Notes: generated by a model from the letters alone, not told the origin. A DNA stretch of 64,000 bases from Dactylis glomerata (GCA_007115705.1 QXEO01000339.1:494684-558683); one strand, 5' to 3'; positions 1-10,757 are shown, counted from the stretch's first letter. Translations and numbers: made by a program.

Positions 1-1950
1 GCGAGAGGGGGTCTCCCTGACGGAGCCCTTTCAGGGTTTGGAAGTAGTGACCTATGTCGTCATTCACCTTAATTCCCACGCTACTGCCTTGAATAAACTT
101 AGAAACCCAGTCACACCATTTGACAGGGAAGCCTTTCATCCTGAGTACTTGCTGGAGGAATGGCCATTTGATTTTGTCATATGCCTTCTCGAAGTCAATT
201 TTGAAGAGTACTCCATCAAGCTTTTTTGAGTGGAGCTCGTGAATAGTCTCGTGCAAAACGACCACACCTTCCAAGATGTTTCGGCCCGGAATAAAGGCTG
301 TTTGGGTCGGTTTGATAATTTTCTGGGCTATCCCAGTGATTCGGTTTGCACCAACTTTGGTAAATTTTTTGAAGCTAACGTTGAGGAGACAAATTGGTCT
401 ATATTGCTCGATATGACTTGCGTCTTCCTTCTTGGGAAGAAGGGTTATAATACCGAAGTTTAGTTTGAAAAGGGGGAGGTCACCCGCCTGCAGTTGGAAG
501 AACATTGCCATCAAGTCCTCCTTTATAGTGTCCCAAAACACTTGGTAAAATTCAGCTGGGAATCCATCCGGGCCAGGGGCTTTGTTCTTCTTCATCTCCA
601 TAATCGCCTCCATCACTTCTAATTTAGTGAAGTCTGCAGAGAGCATCTCCTTTTCCTCCCTAGACAGTTGAGGGATATCCTCAATCCTGTCTTCCATGAG
701 ATTGAAATGGTCTGTATTTGGTGCCCCAAACAGCCCTTTGTAGTATTCACTAATAAATACTTTAAGGTTCTCATCACCGATAATTGTTCCTTCGTCCTGC
801 TCTAACTGAAAGATTTTTATCTTTCCGTGTTTACCATTTGCAATGAGATGGAAAAATTTAGTGTTATCGCCTCCTTCTTGGATGTATTTTACTTTCGCGC
901 GTTGAGCCCATTTGGACTCCTCGCTTCTTCTTAGAGACGCTAGGCGTTCGTCCGCCTCTCTCTTTTCCTTTCTCTCACATTCGATAAGCGGTGAACTTTC
1001 TGCCTTAATATCAAGCCTATCAATGATACTTAGCAGCCGCTCCTTTTCTTTTTTGTACTCACCACTTGCATTCCGTGCCCAACCCCGCAGAAACTTCCTC
1101 ATGTGCTAGATCTTTTTTTTGCCACGATTCAATCGGGGTCTGGGCATTTGTAACAGAACGCCATTTGTTTGTTACCATCTCCGTGAAACCATCTTGCTTA
1201 AGCAAGATAGTTCGAAAGAGAAGTGAGAGTTCTTGCCACCATGAGCTGGACTACCAAAGTCCAGAAGTAGTGGCGTATGGTCCGATCCGGTCCTCGTTAA
1301 TGCACGAACATTTAAGAGGGGGAATTTTTGTTCCATCTCAACCCTAACCAAAATGCGATCCAGTTTTTCGTATGTAGGATTTCCCGCCTATTTGCCCAAG
1401 TGTATTGTCTCCCTGACAGAACTATTTCTCTCAGGTCGAGGCTTTCAATAATGGCGTTAAAAATGAAAGGCCAGCGAGCATAGAAGTTGTCGTTGTTTTT
1501 TTCCTCTTGCCTTCTTATGATATTGAAATCTCCCCCTACCATTAGAGGAAGCGTTTCATTTTCACAGACTCGGACCAGTTCCGCCAGGAAGGCAGGTTTG
1601 TGTCTATCCTGGGCAGCACCATACACTGCCACCAAGGCCCATTCGAAATTATCCCTTTTTGTTTTTAAGTGAAACTTGACACAAAAATCACCGATGATCA
1701 CCCTTGTAACCACTAGCGACGCATTGTTGATGCCAGAGAGAATGCCCCCAGATCGGCCCCTAGGAGGTAAGCAGTACCAGCTGTAGTCCATACCAGCAGC
1801 AAGATTTGCTAGGAAAGGGGCCGAAAAACTCCCTCTGCCAGTTTCAGAAATTACAAAGAAGTCAAGTTTAAACTCTCTAACCGCTTCCTTGATGCTTAGA
1901 TGTTTAGCCGGGTCCCCAAACCCATCACTATTCCAGATAAAACCTTTCAT
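1..1950 (-). pseudogene. LINE A ORF2 (endonuclease-reverse transcriptase), partial, frameshifted
   Basis: ORF2 begins with ATG at 1950-1948 (MKGFIWNSDGFGDPAKH). The first 190 residues are an exonuclease-endonuclease-phosphatase fold that nicks target DNA; the segment VGGDFNIIRRQEE carries the GDFN motif. Near 1375 one base appears to be missing in the codons after RREI, so this frame ends at 1312 while coding resumes in another frame. From about 1000 to 1 the reverse transcriptase is recognisable: KNKAPGPDGFP near 570, TAFIPGRNILEG, IDFEKAYDKIKW and GLRQGDPLS at the edge. The YADD box is not in the window. The family normally has about 1,100-1,300 residues, so roughly half is present. Confidence 0.8.
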
Positions 1951-4828
1951 TTCTTGATCTTAAGAGTTTTATTAATTCTAGTACTCCTCCTCACAGCCAC
2001 CCCCACTTTTGTGTCCACTTTCTTCTTTTGTTTCTTTAGGCATTTGATTGGCATGAATAGGCTCGGGTCAGATAAGTTGTCTATTGGCTCTATCTGATCC
2101 TCTAGCGCAAGGTCTGAGCACAATAAATTTGCCGTGGCCAAAATATTGCTATCTGAGTCTTCATCGATACAATTGTTTAGATTGTTTTGGAGGTAGGTGA
2201 TCCTACGATCTTCCTCACATTGTTTTATCAAAGAGATAGATTTATTTATTTCAGATTCATTAGCTCCCAAAGAAATTCCTAGTTTATTAGCTCTAGCCCC
2301 TATTTCAGAGTTTGATAATGCAGAAAAAGAAAGCCTTGATTTAGTACCTGGAGAGATGGCATAGAGGCGCTGCTCGGTCATCATCACTGCATGCTCCATT
2401 TGCGTAGCATCTCCGTTCTTCTGCATTTTCACCCTCTCGCTCGAGCGCACGGGAGAGGAGAGCTTCTGGTTGATGCCTCCAAAGGCAATCACCTCCTTGA
2501 TCGGTCTCCTGGTGGTCGGTGTAGGCGTAGAAGGCTTGAAGGGGGCCGCGGCTACCCGTGATCCAGCAACGGTCTGCTGAGCTTGTTCCTTGAGGGGAGT
2601 GACTTTAGTGGCCGACGTCTCCAAGCTTCGGCACCCATAGTTTCCCTGGCTAGAAGGAATTCTGTTGGTTTTCTCTTCAGCGTAGACAAGACGAGGAGTC
2701 TTCTCCTCTCTCGGAAGAAATTCTCCCTTACTGCCTTGATGGACACAAAAATTACTCGCAGCAGCATCCCGAGCATTGGCGCTGGCGCCTGAGGCTTCTG
2801 CCACGGCAGGAGAAACTGCAGGCGGCGGCGTCCTTGCTGCCGCGGCACCGACGGCACTCCCAGGAGGCCGAGCGTACATCGTGTCTGTTGATTCTGCCAC
2901 GGCAGGGAAAACAGCAGTTGTCGGTGTCCATTCTGCCGCAGCTGCGACGGCAAACTCAGCATGCCGAGCGCGAGCCGGGGGTGTTGTTTCTGCCGCGGCA
3001 TGAAAAACAGCAGGCGGCGGCGATATCGCTGCCGTGGAGTCGTCGGCAGTCCCAGGCGAGGCAGACGGGGCGCAGACCCTTGCCGCGGCAGCAATTTTGC
3101 GCGCGGCAGCATCTTTTGCGGGCGGTAACACTGACTTGGCGGCCACTTCTGCTGCGGCAGTGACTGTAGGTGGTGGAGTGGTGTCCAGTGAGGGGGATCC
3201 GCTCCCGCGAGGCTGCCTCTCGAGAAATCATCGGCCATGGCTCTCAGCTCTGCCCTAGCTTGCTCCATCATCTGTTTGACCCTCGGAGAGAATCTAACGC
3301 CCGAAGTGAAGTCATTAGGTAGTTTGTTGACATCTGGGCCAGCCGCAGATGATTTAGAAGTTTCCCCAGCTGACTCGAGATTAGGAGAAATATCAGTATC
3401 CATCTCGTCCCTTCCTTGCTTTAGGTCCCGGTTGTTTTGATCACCGTTGTTGCCATTTCCATCATTATCCGGTGGGCTGTCCTCCGGATTGGCCTCCGAG
3501 ATCATCTCGAAATCAACAGGGTTTTCAACCTCAAAGGTGATATCGTAGAATCCATCCGCAATATAGATTCTTTCTTTATCTGGGATCCTGGTGTGATCTA
3601 GGCACCCGACCAGGATGCGTAGGACTCCACTTTCTCTAGTAAACGCCATGTCTACCTTGATGGTCTTGCCGAAGAGGGTTCCCAGAGACCACATCGCCAG
3701 GAAGTCGCCGATCCACCTCTTAGGAATGCCAGCCATCAAAATCCACACCTCCGGCAGTTTGCTAGTTGGCTCCATAGACGAGACACATTGCTCGAAGTTT
3801 AGCTTGATATTGCTGTTTGGAACAAGGAATGTGCCAAACCTCGTTAACCTTTCAAGCTCATCTTTATCTGGGAATGTCACTTTGAAGACGTTCTGACCGA
3901 CCTGACGACAATCCCAGGTGAAATTCTCTACAGGTACAATCCTTTGTAGCTGGTTGACAATGCCAGGGATAGTCAACTCACCTCCAGTGACCGAGAGCAG
4001 CCCAAGCCGCGTGCTCTCCAGCTTGGGTCGATAGGATTTGGTGATCGGGCATTCGAAGAACATGAGTTTCTCATCTGATATTCCATGTAATATGAGCTGA
4101 GGCTTCGGGGCTGCTAGCAAATGACAGTCATCAGGCTTGTGACCAACTTGCTCGCAGTAGTCACACAAGACCGTAGTGCATTCAAAAAACAAATGCCCGG
4201 AGCTGCCGCAGCGATAGCAAGAGTCTTTCTTTGCCTTTTTCTTTGATTCAGCAATGGAGTCAGCGCTACCGCCACCAGTATTGCTCGTGGAACCCTCACC
4301 GTTACTAGGTTTCGACCTGCCTGCGTCGGCCTGCGAGTTTGCGTTGGTACCACCACTGCCCTGGCCAGAATTGGTTTTGGCTCTGTATGTGGATTTGCTT
4401 CCACGAGGTACGAAGTTCTTGGATCTCTGGTAGCCATTGCCCTGTCCTCCCCGTTGAGGACCATTGCCGGGGAAGCCGCTACCGGCGTTGAAGCTTCCCT
4501 GGGCTGGACCCATCCCTTGATTGCCCTGAGCCTATTGGACAGGGAAGAAGTTTCCCCCGCTACCTCCTTGCAGCGACTGGCCGAAGCTGCCTTGGTTTCC
4601 TTGTCCGCCCAGCTGCGAACTGGAACCGCTTCCAACCCCAAAGGACATTGCGGCGAAGCCTGGTTGGCCACTGCCTTGAGGGCCAATGCCGCCGAAGCCT
4701 CCGTTGGCGCCGGCAGGATTTCCGCTGAACCCACCTCCATTGATCTGGCGAGACTGACCCGCTTGCCCAGGCTGCGCGGATCCTCTCCCTCCTGCGCCAA
4801 AGTTTCCAGCCGGCGGCCGCCCAGCCAT
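1947..4828 (-). pseudogene. LINE A ORF1 (nucleic-acid-binding protein), broken
   Basis: ORF1 of a plant LINE, expected to coat the element RNA. The start is the ATG at 4828-4826 (MAGRPPAGNF). A Gly/Gln/Asn-rich N-terminus comes first. About 200 residues in, two CCHC zinc knuckles follow (CYRCGSSGHLFFEC and CDYCEQVGHKPDDC, CX2CX4HX4C), then a DUF4283-like domain containing PKRWIGDFLAMWSLGTLFGK. The C-terminal third is Ala/Pro-rich and repetitive. Two lesions are visible: an in-frame TAG at 4534-4532, and a frameshift at about 3235-3200, after which the reading continues in another frame down to 1947. The terminal TGA overlaps the ORF2 start codon. This is a decayed element gene, not a host gene. 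Confidence 0.75.
2798..3085 (-). repeat. 96-bp tandem repeat inside LINE A ORF1
   Basis: Three imperfect copies start at 2798, 2894 and 2990, each opening on the plus strand with CTGCCNCGGCA. The period is exactly 96 bp, so on the minus strand each copy adds 32 residues of an Ala/Pro-rich segment without shifting frame. Divergent partial copies may continue to about 3170. Confidence 0.75.
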
Positions 4829-5032
4829 GATGGCTTGGCGATCGCGACGAGCAGCAGGGGCGGCACCTCGGTGGCTATTCCAGTGGAACCCTAGAATCCG
4901 ATGTAGCCCCGATCGGCGGGATCCCAGGGGGTTTAGGCCAGGACTAGTGGGCCTAACCTGGGTGCAGACTTTGCTTGTGGGCTTCCCGTTCAACCCTTTG
5001 GTCCATACCGTGGGCGATGAACGTTTGAAATC

Positions 5033-5264
5033 GCCGTAGTGCTCCCACACTTTTCCATCTAATTCTTTAAAGGAATTATTCCTTTATAAATCCAGATTAT
5101 TCTATTCAGAAATAGAGCAGAACAAGGTGAAATGTTTGGCCGATTAGGCCATCAAGACAGTTGCACAAGGTTCTCACGTTCTCCCGACCATGTGCAAGTG
5201 CAATGCCAAAAAACAATCTCGTTCCATTATCCGTGTTGCCGTAGTGCTCCCACACTTTTCCATC
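5033..5264. repeat. 27-bp direct repeat around a 178-bp segment
   Basis: The same 27 bases (GCCGTAGTGCTCCC then ACACTTTTCCATC) occur at 5033-5059 and 5238-5264. The first copy is at the 5' edge of LINE A. The segment between them has no recognisable coding content. The repeat could be a duplicated piece of LINE leader or the scar of an insertion. Confidence 0.7.
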
Positions 5265-5324
5265 ATTTCTAATGGAATCGTAACAACAACATTTATTGAA
5301 GAGGTATTTGAGGTTGAGGCTATA

Positions 5325-5810
5325 TCTTGGAACACAATAAAATCAGAGTTGATGGCAATAATGTTCGCCGAGTTATAGTTACAGGTTCGGGACTTGCCAC
5401 TCCATAAACTTAATTTTGGAGTCATTACGCTCCTACCTAAGAAAGAACATGCATGTAGAATTGAGCAATGTAGACCTTTTTATTTGCTAAATATTAGCTT
5501 CAATATTTTCACCAAAGTTGGAACTAATCGTACAATAGAAATTGCACATAGAGTAATTAGACTCACTCAATCCACCTTCATACCAGTGAAACATATCCTA
5601 AAGGTTATAGTTCTCCATGAAACTATTCATGAAATTCATCAGCAAAACTGGATGGGGTTCTTTTTAGAATTGAGTTTGAAAAGACGTATGATAAAGTTAA
5701 ATGATCTTTTCTTCAACAGGCTTTACACATGAAAGGGTTTGCACCTTAGTGCAAATGAGCTGCAAGATTTGTGAAGTGTGGGAGTTGGAGTTAATGAGGA
5801 TACTGGGCAC
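5325..5810 (+). mobile_element. LINE B, left part: reverse transcriptase fragment
   Basis: Plus-strand RT domain of an old LINE. From about 5330 it reads SWNTIKSELMAI, then after a stop KLNFGVITLLPKKEHA, LTQSTFIPVKHIL and VVLHETIHEIH-like residues, and finally GVNEDTGHY at about 5787-5809 in a shifted frame. The sequence is collinear with the RT of LINE A (1-560, minus). It stops exactly where RT homology resumes at about 52029, so 5325-5810 and 52029-53420 are read as one element split by later insertions. Many stops and frameshifts mark it as the oldest layer. The 5' end is truncated near 5325. Confidence 0.75.
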
Positions 5811-5905
5811 TATCCTTCTTGAATGAGTCGCGCTGGAGTTGTCCCTTCCGTGGCCTTGCTGGAGTATCACTATCCTTCTTGAAGGAGTTGTGGTGGAATT
5901 GTCCT
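5808..5905. repeat. Imperfect tandem repeat, about 60 bp, two copies
   Basis: CACTATCCTTCTTGAA begins at 5808 and again at 5868. Both copies are followed by a GAGT-rich stretch and GGARTTGTCC. It lies at the left end of LINE C. Confidence 0.6.
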
Positions 5906-6210
5906 TATGTGGTAGCCGGGCTGGATAGAAGAAATAAGGATTCAAAGTGAAATCTGCCACAGTTAGTGCTAGTGTAGGCGATGCTTGTAGGCGCCGCTCC
6001 ACTCTTTTGAGATATAACTATGGATCCGCTGCTTTCCTCCTCAAGGTGTTGTTTGGTAGATTTCGTTGGTGAGAATATGACGGCGGTGCCCCACAATGCC
6101 GCCATCCGCCATCAAATGATCATCCGTCCCCTTGAGGTTGATTAATGTTTTGATGTGCAAGCTTTGAGTGGCAACACTTTACCTCAAGCTACACTGCTTA
6201 CCAAGTGCAT
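5811..6210 (+). mobile_element. LINE C, left part: short LINE tail inside LINE B
   Basis: About 400 bp between the break in LINE B and the TGCAT duplication of the next layer. With 51874-52028 it makes an insertion of about 550 bp. The right part ends in CCGCCCCTGTAACATTTTG followed by a short A-run, as LINE 3' ends do. LINE B sequence is duplicated in diverged form on both sides (GATACTGGGCACTAT on the left, AATATTGGACATCAT on the right), as expected for an old 15-bp target-site duplication. No protein domain was recognised. Calling it a 5'-truncated LINE is an inference. Confidence 0.5.
6206..6210. other. Target-site duplication TGCAT of the 1.4-kb solo LTR (left copy)
   Basis: TGCAT here matches TGCAT at 51869-51873 directly after the LTR end. 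Confidence 0.75.
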
Positions 6211-6506
6211 TGTTGATGACCCACAAGTATAGGATCACTGTAGTACCTTTTGATAAGTATTGAGTGTCAAATTCACGAGGAGCTGAAGGTAAACCTTTAT
6301 TCTCTACAGTCCTATAACCCCCTTATACGACCGATTAGGCAAAGAAACTAAACTAAGAAAGCAAGGTATTTTTACTTAAACTACTAAACTAGAAAACTAA
6401 AGCTACAAAACTAAACTAGAAAGCTCATAACTAAAAGTACGGGAAAGGTGTAAGCAAGTAGTAACCAGTGGGAGCAAGTGTTCTTGGCAAATGACCATTT
6501 TATTCG

Positions 6507-6522
6507 TTTTGCTTGTCACAAT
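6507..6522. other. Target-site duplication of LINE D (left copy)
   Basis: TTTTGCTTGTCACAAT, identical to 48372-48387. Sixteen bases is typical for LINE target-primed insertion. Confidence 0.85.
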
Positions 6523-6869
6523 TTTTTTCGTAATTGGAAATATACAAGTTTTACAGTGATTGGCATTTTTAGGAACCGTCCATTCACCTCGATCTGATGG
6601 TATTGAAATAGACGGAACCAAACTGACAGAACCCAACGCTGCCAAAAGTGTGGGACCGGAACCAAAATTACGTGGGTCCGGAACCAAAAATATTGATTTG
6701 TTCCATTTAATAAAAATATACTTAATGGATGACCGTTGGTAAATTGTGCAATCTCTCTCTTATTCTCATAAAGTAGAGATACGAATTAAGAGATAAATAC
6801 GATCTCTTCTTTGCAAAAAAAAAGGGTGATAAGTACATTCTCTCTCGCTCTCTCACCCACTGTTCCTGT

Positions 6870-7450
6870 ATGAACACGCTGTTGACACCTGACACCAAAT
6901 CCGTCGCCGGCCGATCCCTCTCGGCCGCTCCAATCGCCGGCCGATCCCTCCACCTTTTCGCTTCCCTCTCCACCTCCCCGGTTGCCTCTCCAGCTCCCCA
7001 GCTTCCTCCTTCCCGCTGCTCCCCGGCCATGGCCGGATATGGCCACTGTCGTCTCCTTCTCTGGGCACAGCCGCCAGCGCGCCCTCCTGCAGCACGCACC
7101 GCCGCCGCCCGGACCATGATACCGTACTACGCCGTCCGCCTGACGCGGTCTCGTGGCGGCCATGGCGTTGGCTGCACCGTGCTCATCCGCCCGCCCGACC
7201 CCCGCCATGGCCGGGCAGCGCGTCCCGTCATTGACGCCTGCCCAGCGTGTCCGGTGCTCCTGTATAGATGCGTACCTTCCTCCGTCCGCCCGACCCGGGC
7301 TCGCTGCAACCAAGGCGTTGGCTGCGCCGTGCTCATCTGCTCGCCCAACCCCCGCCATGGCCAGCGCAGCGCGCCCCGTCGCCGACGCCCAGCGCGTCCG
7401 GTGCGACCAAGGCGTTGATGCGCCGTCTGGTGCATGGCCCGGCCAACATT
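6870..7450. repeat. GC-rich segment with about 165-bp tandem duplication
   Basis: Inside the MULE. GGCGTTGGCTGCRCCGTGCTCATC followed by CCCCCGCCATGGCC occurs near 7163-7220 and again near 7313-7365. Long frames are open on both strands only because the DNA is GC-rich; none resembles a known protein. Such segments are common near MULE ends and in captured 5' exons. Confidence 0.5.
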
Positions 7451-8530
7451 GTGGAGCAGGACACTGATGGCAACATTGTAGAACTGATGGAAGTCGAGAC
7501 TGCTCCGTTTCACAATGTGATAGCATTCTTTCCAGAAGGAAGTATTGCATGTCCTGTATTTGGTATAGCTCAGGAACTCGATCTCCTTATATTGATGCTG
7601 ACAGTCAGATGCAGGATCCTATTCTGTACAACCTGTCCTGCAGCGGTAGTTTGGGTTCGGGTGTGAGATTGACTAGGAAACCTCCAACAAGATGGAAGGT
7701 ACGCCGCATCAAAATGCTTACTTCTTCCATGTTTAAAGTATGAGGATTACGAAATTGGATTTGGATACCAGCTTAGATTTCAGTTTGCCGTTGTAGTACA
7801 GTAATGATTATGTTTCAGCTGTCTAGGTGGAGTATCATGATTGTTAGTTTGATAAGATACGGCAAATGAAGGATGTCAAAGATGTCCCAGAGACGAGGAA
7901 GGGTGTAGCAAGCGTCGAAATGCTTCGCTTCTGGGAGCACTAGCACAAGCAAAAATGGTAAGATCTGTCTAGCTAGCTGTACTTAGCTCAGCTAGCTCTT
8001 CTAGAACAGCTAATGCCTAATGGTGTTGTGTCGATTAGTTATTGCTGTAGCTAACTTCAGTACGCACGTGACCGGCCGGAGCGATGGAACGTGTCCATGT
8101 TCAGCTGTACTGTGATTTGTTAAGGTCGGTTGACGGGAAATAGCCATGTTTTATGTAGTTTTGCATCTATGCTAGTGCCAAATGCTAGACTGCAAGTGTA
8201 AGAAAAAATACATAATGAAAAAAGATGCATGTAGATGTTATGAAGGCGTACATCTGTTTAGACAAATGAATTTATTATATAGATCCAGTGATATGGCCAG
8301 TTCAGCAGAATGTATATTTTCTCTGTTAAAAAAGGGAACTAACATAGTACATAAGTTTGTTGTGAATCAAAGTTCACAACAGCATCAGACCAAAGAGTGA
8401 AACACTATTGCTAGTCTACTACAGTACCAGTAGCTCTCCATGGTAAAATAAGACCTCCTTTGTGGCTGTAGGCTGTATCAACACCCTGACAATATCATAA
8501 CAGTAACAGAAACATCGTCACTACATCCAT
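7451..8530. other. MULE interior, no recognised gene
   Basis: The frame near 7451-7740 reads FHNVIAFFPEG and DADSQMQDPILYN-like residues that match nothing I recognise. It could be another captured exon. From 7745 to 8530 the DNA is AT-rich with no supported feature. Confidence 0.4.
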
Positions 8531-8536
8531 GATTTT

Positions 8537-8855
8537 GTGTGGCCGGATCCCAGAAGTTTCCATCTCTATAATGTCCGCTTTCTGCTCGTTTGTGAGTCCT
8601 CTTCGTGGACGCAAGAGACAGGCAATATCCATTGGGGCCAGAGGATGGGTGTGTTCATCAATGAAATCCTTCACGAACTATCTCCTTGTTGGCTCCATCC
8701 CACTCAGCATAGCTTCTCCACACACTAAATCCTTTCTCTAGAGCATAACTGTTGTAGAACTGGTATCTGTCATCCTCGGTAGGAAACGTCCTGCTGACGA
8801 TGGCATAATAATCCTTCTTAGACTCTTCACTCACATCGTCTATATCTTCCTGCAT
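8537..8855 (-). pseudogene. FAR1/FHY3-type DNA-binding domain fragment
   Basis: The minus strand reads EDDRYQFYNSYALEKGFSVW from about 8780, then EIVREGFH and a stop at 8658. Two bases out of frame the family sequence continues (DEHTHPLAPMDIACLLRPRR, then GLTNEQKADII) to about 8537. This is the WRKY-GCM1-like FAR1 zinc domain found at the N-terminus of FHY3/FAR1 proteins, which derive from Mutator-like transposases. The frameshift at about 8658 breaks it, and neither the MULE catalytic domain nor the SWIM finger follows. It may be the remnant of the element's own transposase or of a related FRS gene. Confidence 0.75.
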
Positions 8856-9004
8856 ATGAAATACAAGTTTTTGTAAGAATATGATTATGTGTGGACTTTA
8901 CGAAAGAGACCAATATTTGAAAAATGCTTTTCATTTATGTTTCTTTTGCCATTTTTGAAATGCACAAGTACACATCTCCCTCTCATTTCACTTACTGGAC
9001 CAAT

Positions 9005-9280
9005 GTCCATGGCTCCTTACGAATTTCAGGAACGTTCTAGCTAGTGCAAGTGCAGACAAAACTGTTATACTTTGGGATTTAAGTACTGAATGTGCAGCCA
9101 CACTGCAACATCATGATGGCAAGGCCATGACAGATACTACTTTATTTTTCTTGACTTCTGTAATATATCATTCCGAAATATTATGATGGTGTATCAAGTT
9201 AATTATCCCTCTCCCTCCCCCATGTAGGTCCAATCAGTTGCCTAGAGGTCACCTGAAGTTCTTCTCAGCGGATAAATTGA
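9005..9280 (+). pseudogene. Captured WD40 repeat fragment, PWP1-like, with an intron
   Basis: The exon at about 9010-9123 reads NFRNVLASASADKTVILWDL then STECAATLQHHDGK. After about 100 bp that ends in a polypyrimidine tract and AG (9226-9227), coding resumes with VQSVA, a stop, and SPEVLLSG in a shifted frame. This order is that of a WD40 blade in plant PWP1 (periodic tryptophan protein 1, a nucleolar WD40 protein). The donor site is mutated, and stops plus a frameshift make it non-functional. It is on the strand opposite the FAR1 fragment, inside the MULE, so it is a transduplicated host fragment. Confidence 0.65.
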
Positions 9281-9438
9281 TAAATCAGTTATCACGGTAA
9301 TGAATCTTATTGGTCATTATATGTGAATTATTTTATCCTGAAACATTTGCTGCTGTAAATTGATAAATCAGTTATCATGGTAATGAATCTTATTGGTCAT
9401 TATATGTGAATTATTTTATCCTGAAACATTTGCTGCTG
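9273..9438. repeat. 83-bp tandem duplication
   Basis: Two nearly identical 83-bp copies, 9273-9355 and 9356-9438, each starting TAAATTGATAAATCAG and ending in TTTGCTGCTG. It sits just after the WD40 fragment, in presumed intron DNA. Confidence 0.9.
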
Positions 9439-9439
9439 C

Positions 9440-10747
9440 TCATTACGTATTCTGGTTGTTGGCCAGACTGTAAGCAGCAGGCTGATTTTCTAGCATGTCA
9501 GCAACTGAATAATCAGACCCGCTTTGTGTAGCCAGTAATTAAATGTGGTCATACTAATTATGTAACATATTGCTTATTACCTTCTCCATTTTGTTCTGGG
9601 AGTTCATCTTTAAAGCCTTAGTTTCACGAATTATGTAACATTTGCTTCTACCTTTTTTCCTTTTGGTTCTGGGAATTCATCTGGAAAGCCTTAGTATACC
9701 AAAAGTAGGTGTATATAGGATCTGTAACTGATGTCTCACTAATAAACTTAGAGTTTCAGAAGACCTTTTCTTTGCCACCAGAAAAATTCTTAACAATGGA
9801 AGAGTATAATTTCTGGCTTGGCATGAGATTTGGCTCTTTTGTGATCTTTAATTATGATAATCATATGATATAATGAACTTAAGATGAAAACTAGATGTTC
9901 ATACCAACTATGTACATTTGACTCAAGTCATACAAAATGTTGACCGCGGATTTGAGTTGACTATGACATTTGTCTTCCATGTCTGTACTAGTTCTGCACA
10001 AACTTATTTGGTATTCAGTTTTAGATCGCAAATTTATAAAGTTTATGGATCTGAACTAATTGCTAGCTGAATATTTCATACCTGTTGAACTCGCCGGAAA
10101 TCAAATGAAAGTGCAATGTAGAAGTACAACTCTATTCTATTTCTTTTGATAGGGGTACACCTCGATTAGGCACTAGAGATAGAAATTCCAAAAGAATTTG
10201 AGTCATACGTGTTGCAGACTAGACTGATGGATGTACAAGAAGTTCCAACAAAGTGTTCATACAACGGACTGACCTTGAGGCAGTGGCGTCCAATCCCGTC
10301 GTTGTGGCTGGCCGCTCCAATCCCGCCGGTGAGGAGAGTGGTGGTGTTCCAGCGGACTGAGCCGCAGAGGAGATGGCCGGTCTCGAGTTAGGCGACGGTT
10401 GGGATCCCGCGGATGGGTCGGCGGCGTTCGATCTGGCTGTGGCGGGTAGATCGGAGGACTGAGGGGGCTGCGTTGGATAACGACGGCGGAGGGGACTACA
10501 TGCCTGGACTGGCTGACGGCTGCGGTGGAGGCGTTGCTCGTCGGGCACGAGCACGAAGTCGCTCAGGAAGGGATGGAACTCAGGGATCGAGCTTTGGATC
10601 GCTCGGATATACATTTTTTTTCTAACATCAAAGCATAGTAGGAATTTCAGAATTGTTATCAATTATTTTAATCAACGGTCATAAAAAATTAAACTCGACG
10701 GAACCGGACGGAACCTAGGTTCCGTGTCAATCACCGTAAAAGAGCTC
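9440..10747. other. MULE right arm, no recognised gene
   Basis: AT-rich to about 10200, then GC-rich DNA at 10260-10600 with a minus-strand open frame ending at 10219 that matches nothing known. If the FAR1 fragment is the remnant of the element's transposase, this would be its promoter side. The terminal inverted repeat occupies the last 100 bp or so. Confidence 0.4.
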
Positions 10748-10757
10748 TTGGAAATAT

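Larger units (their letters stand above)
1..5060 (-). mobile_element. LINE A: non-LTR retrotransposon, 3' end outside window
   Basis: A LINE read right to left. The order is leader (about 5060-4829), ORF1 (4828-1947) with zinc knuckles, then ORF2 (from 1950) with an APE-type endonuclease followed by reverse transcriptase. The window edge cuts it after the RT motif GLRQGDPLS, so the catalytic YADD box, any RNase H domain and the poly(A) tail lie to the left. The 5' end is placed near 5060 because the leader reading frame fades there; no target-site duplication can be tested. It belongs to the same broad family as LINE B, with which it shares RT stretches such as LNFG-ITLLPKKE. Confidence 0.85.
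6544..10747. mobile_element. Mutator-type element (MULE) with captured gene pieces
   Basis: About 4.2 kb flanked by the duplication TTGGAAATAT (6534-6543 and 10748-10757). The ends form an inverted repeat: TTTTACAGTGATTGGCA on the left matches TTTTACGGTGATTGACA on the complement of the right end. Both then run into GGAACC/GGTTCC-rich DNA and a shared GACCGTTG block. A 9-10 bp duplication and long degenerate inverted ends are the mark of Mutator-like elements. Inside are a GC-rich segment, a FAR1 DNA-binding domain (minus), a WD40 fragment (plus) and an 83-bp tandem duplication. No MULE transposase catalytic domain was found, so it is non-autonomous or decayed. It sits in the 3' UTR of LINE D. 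Confidence 0.8.
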
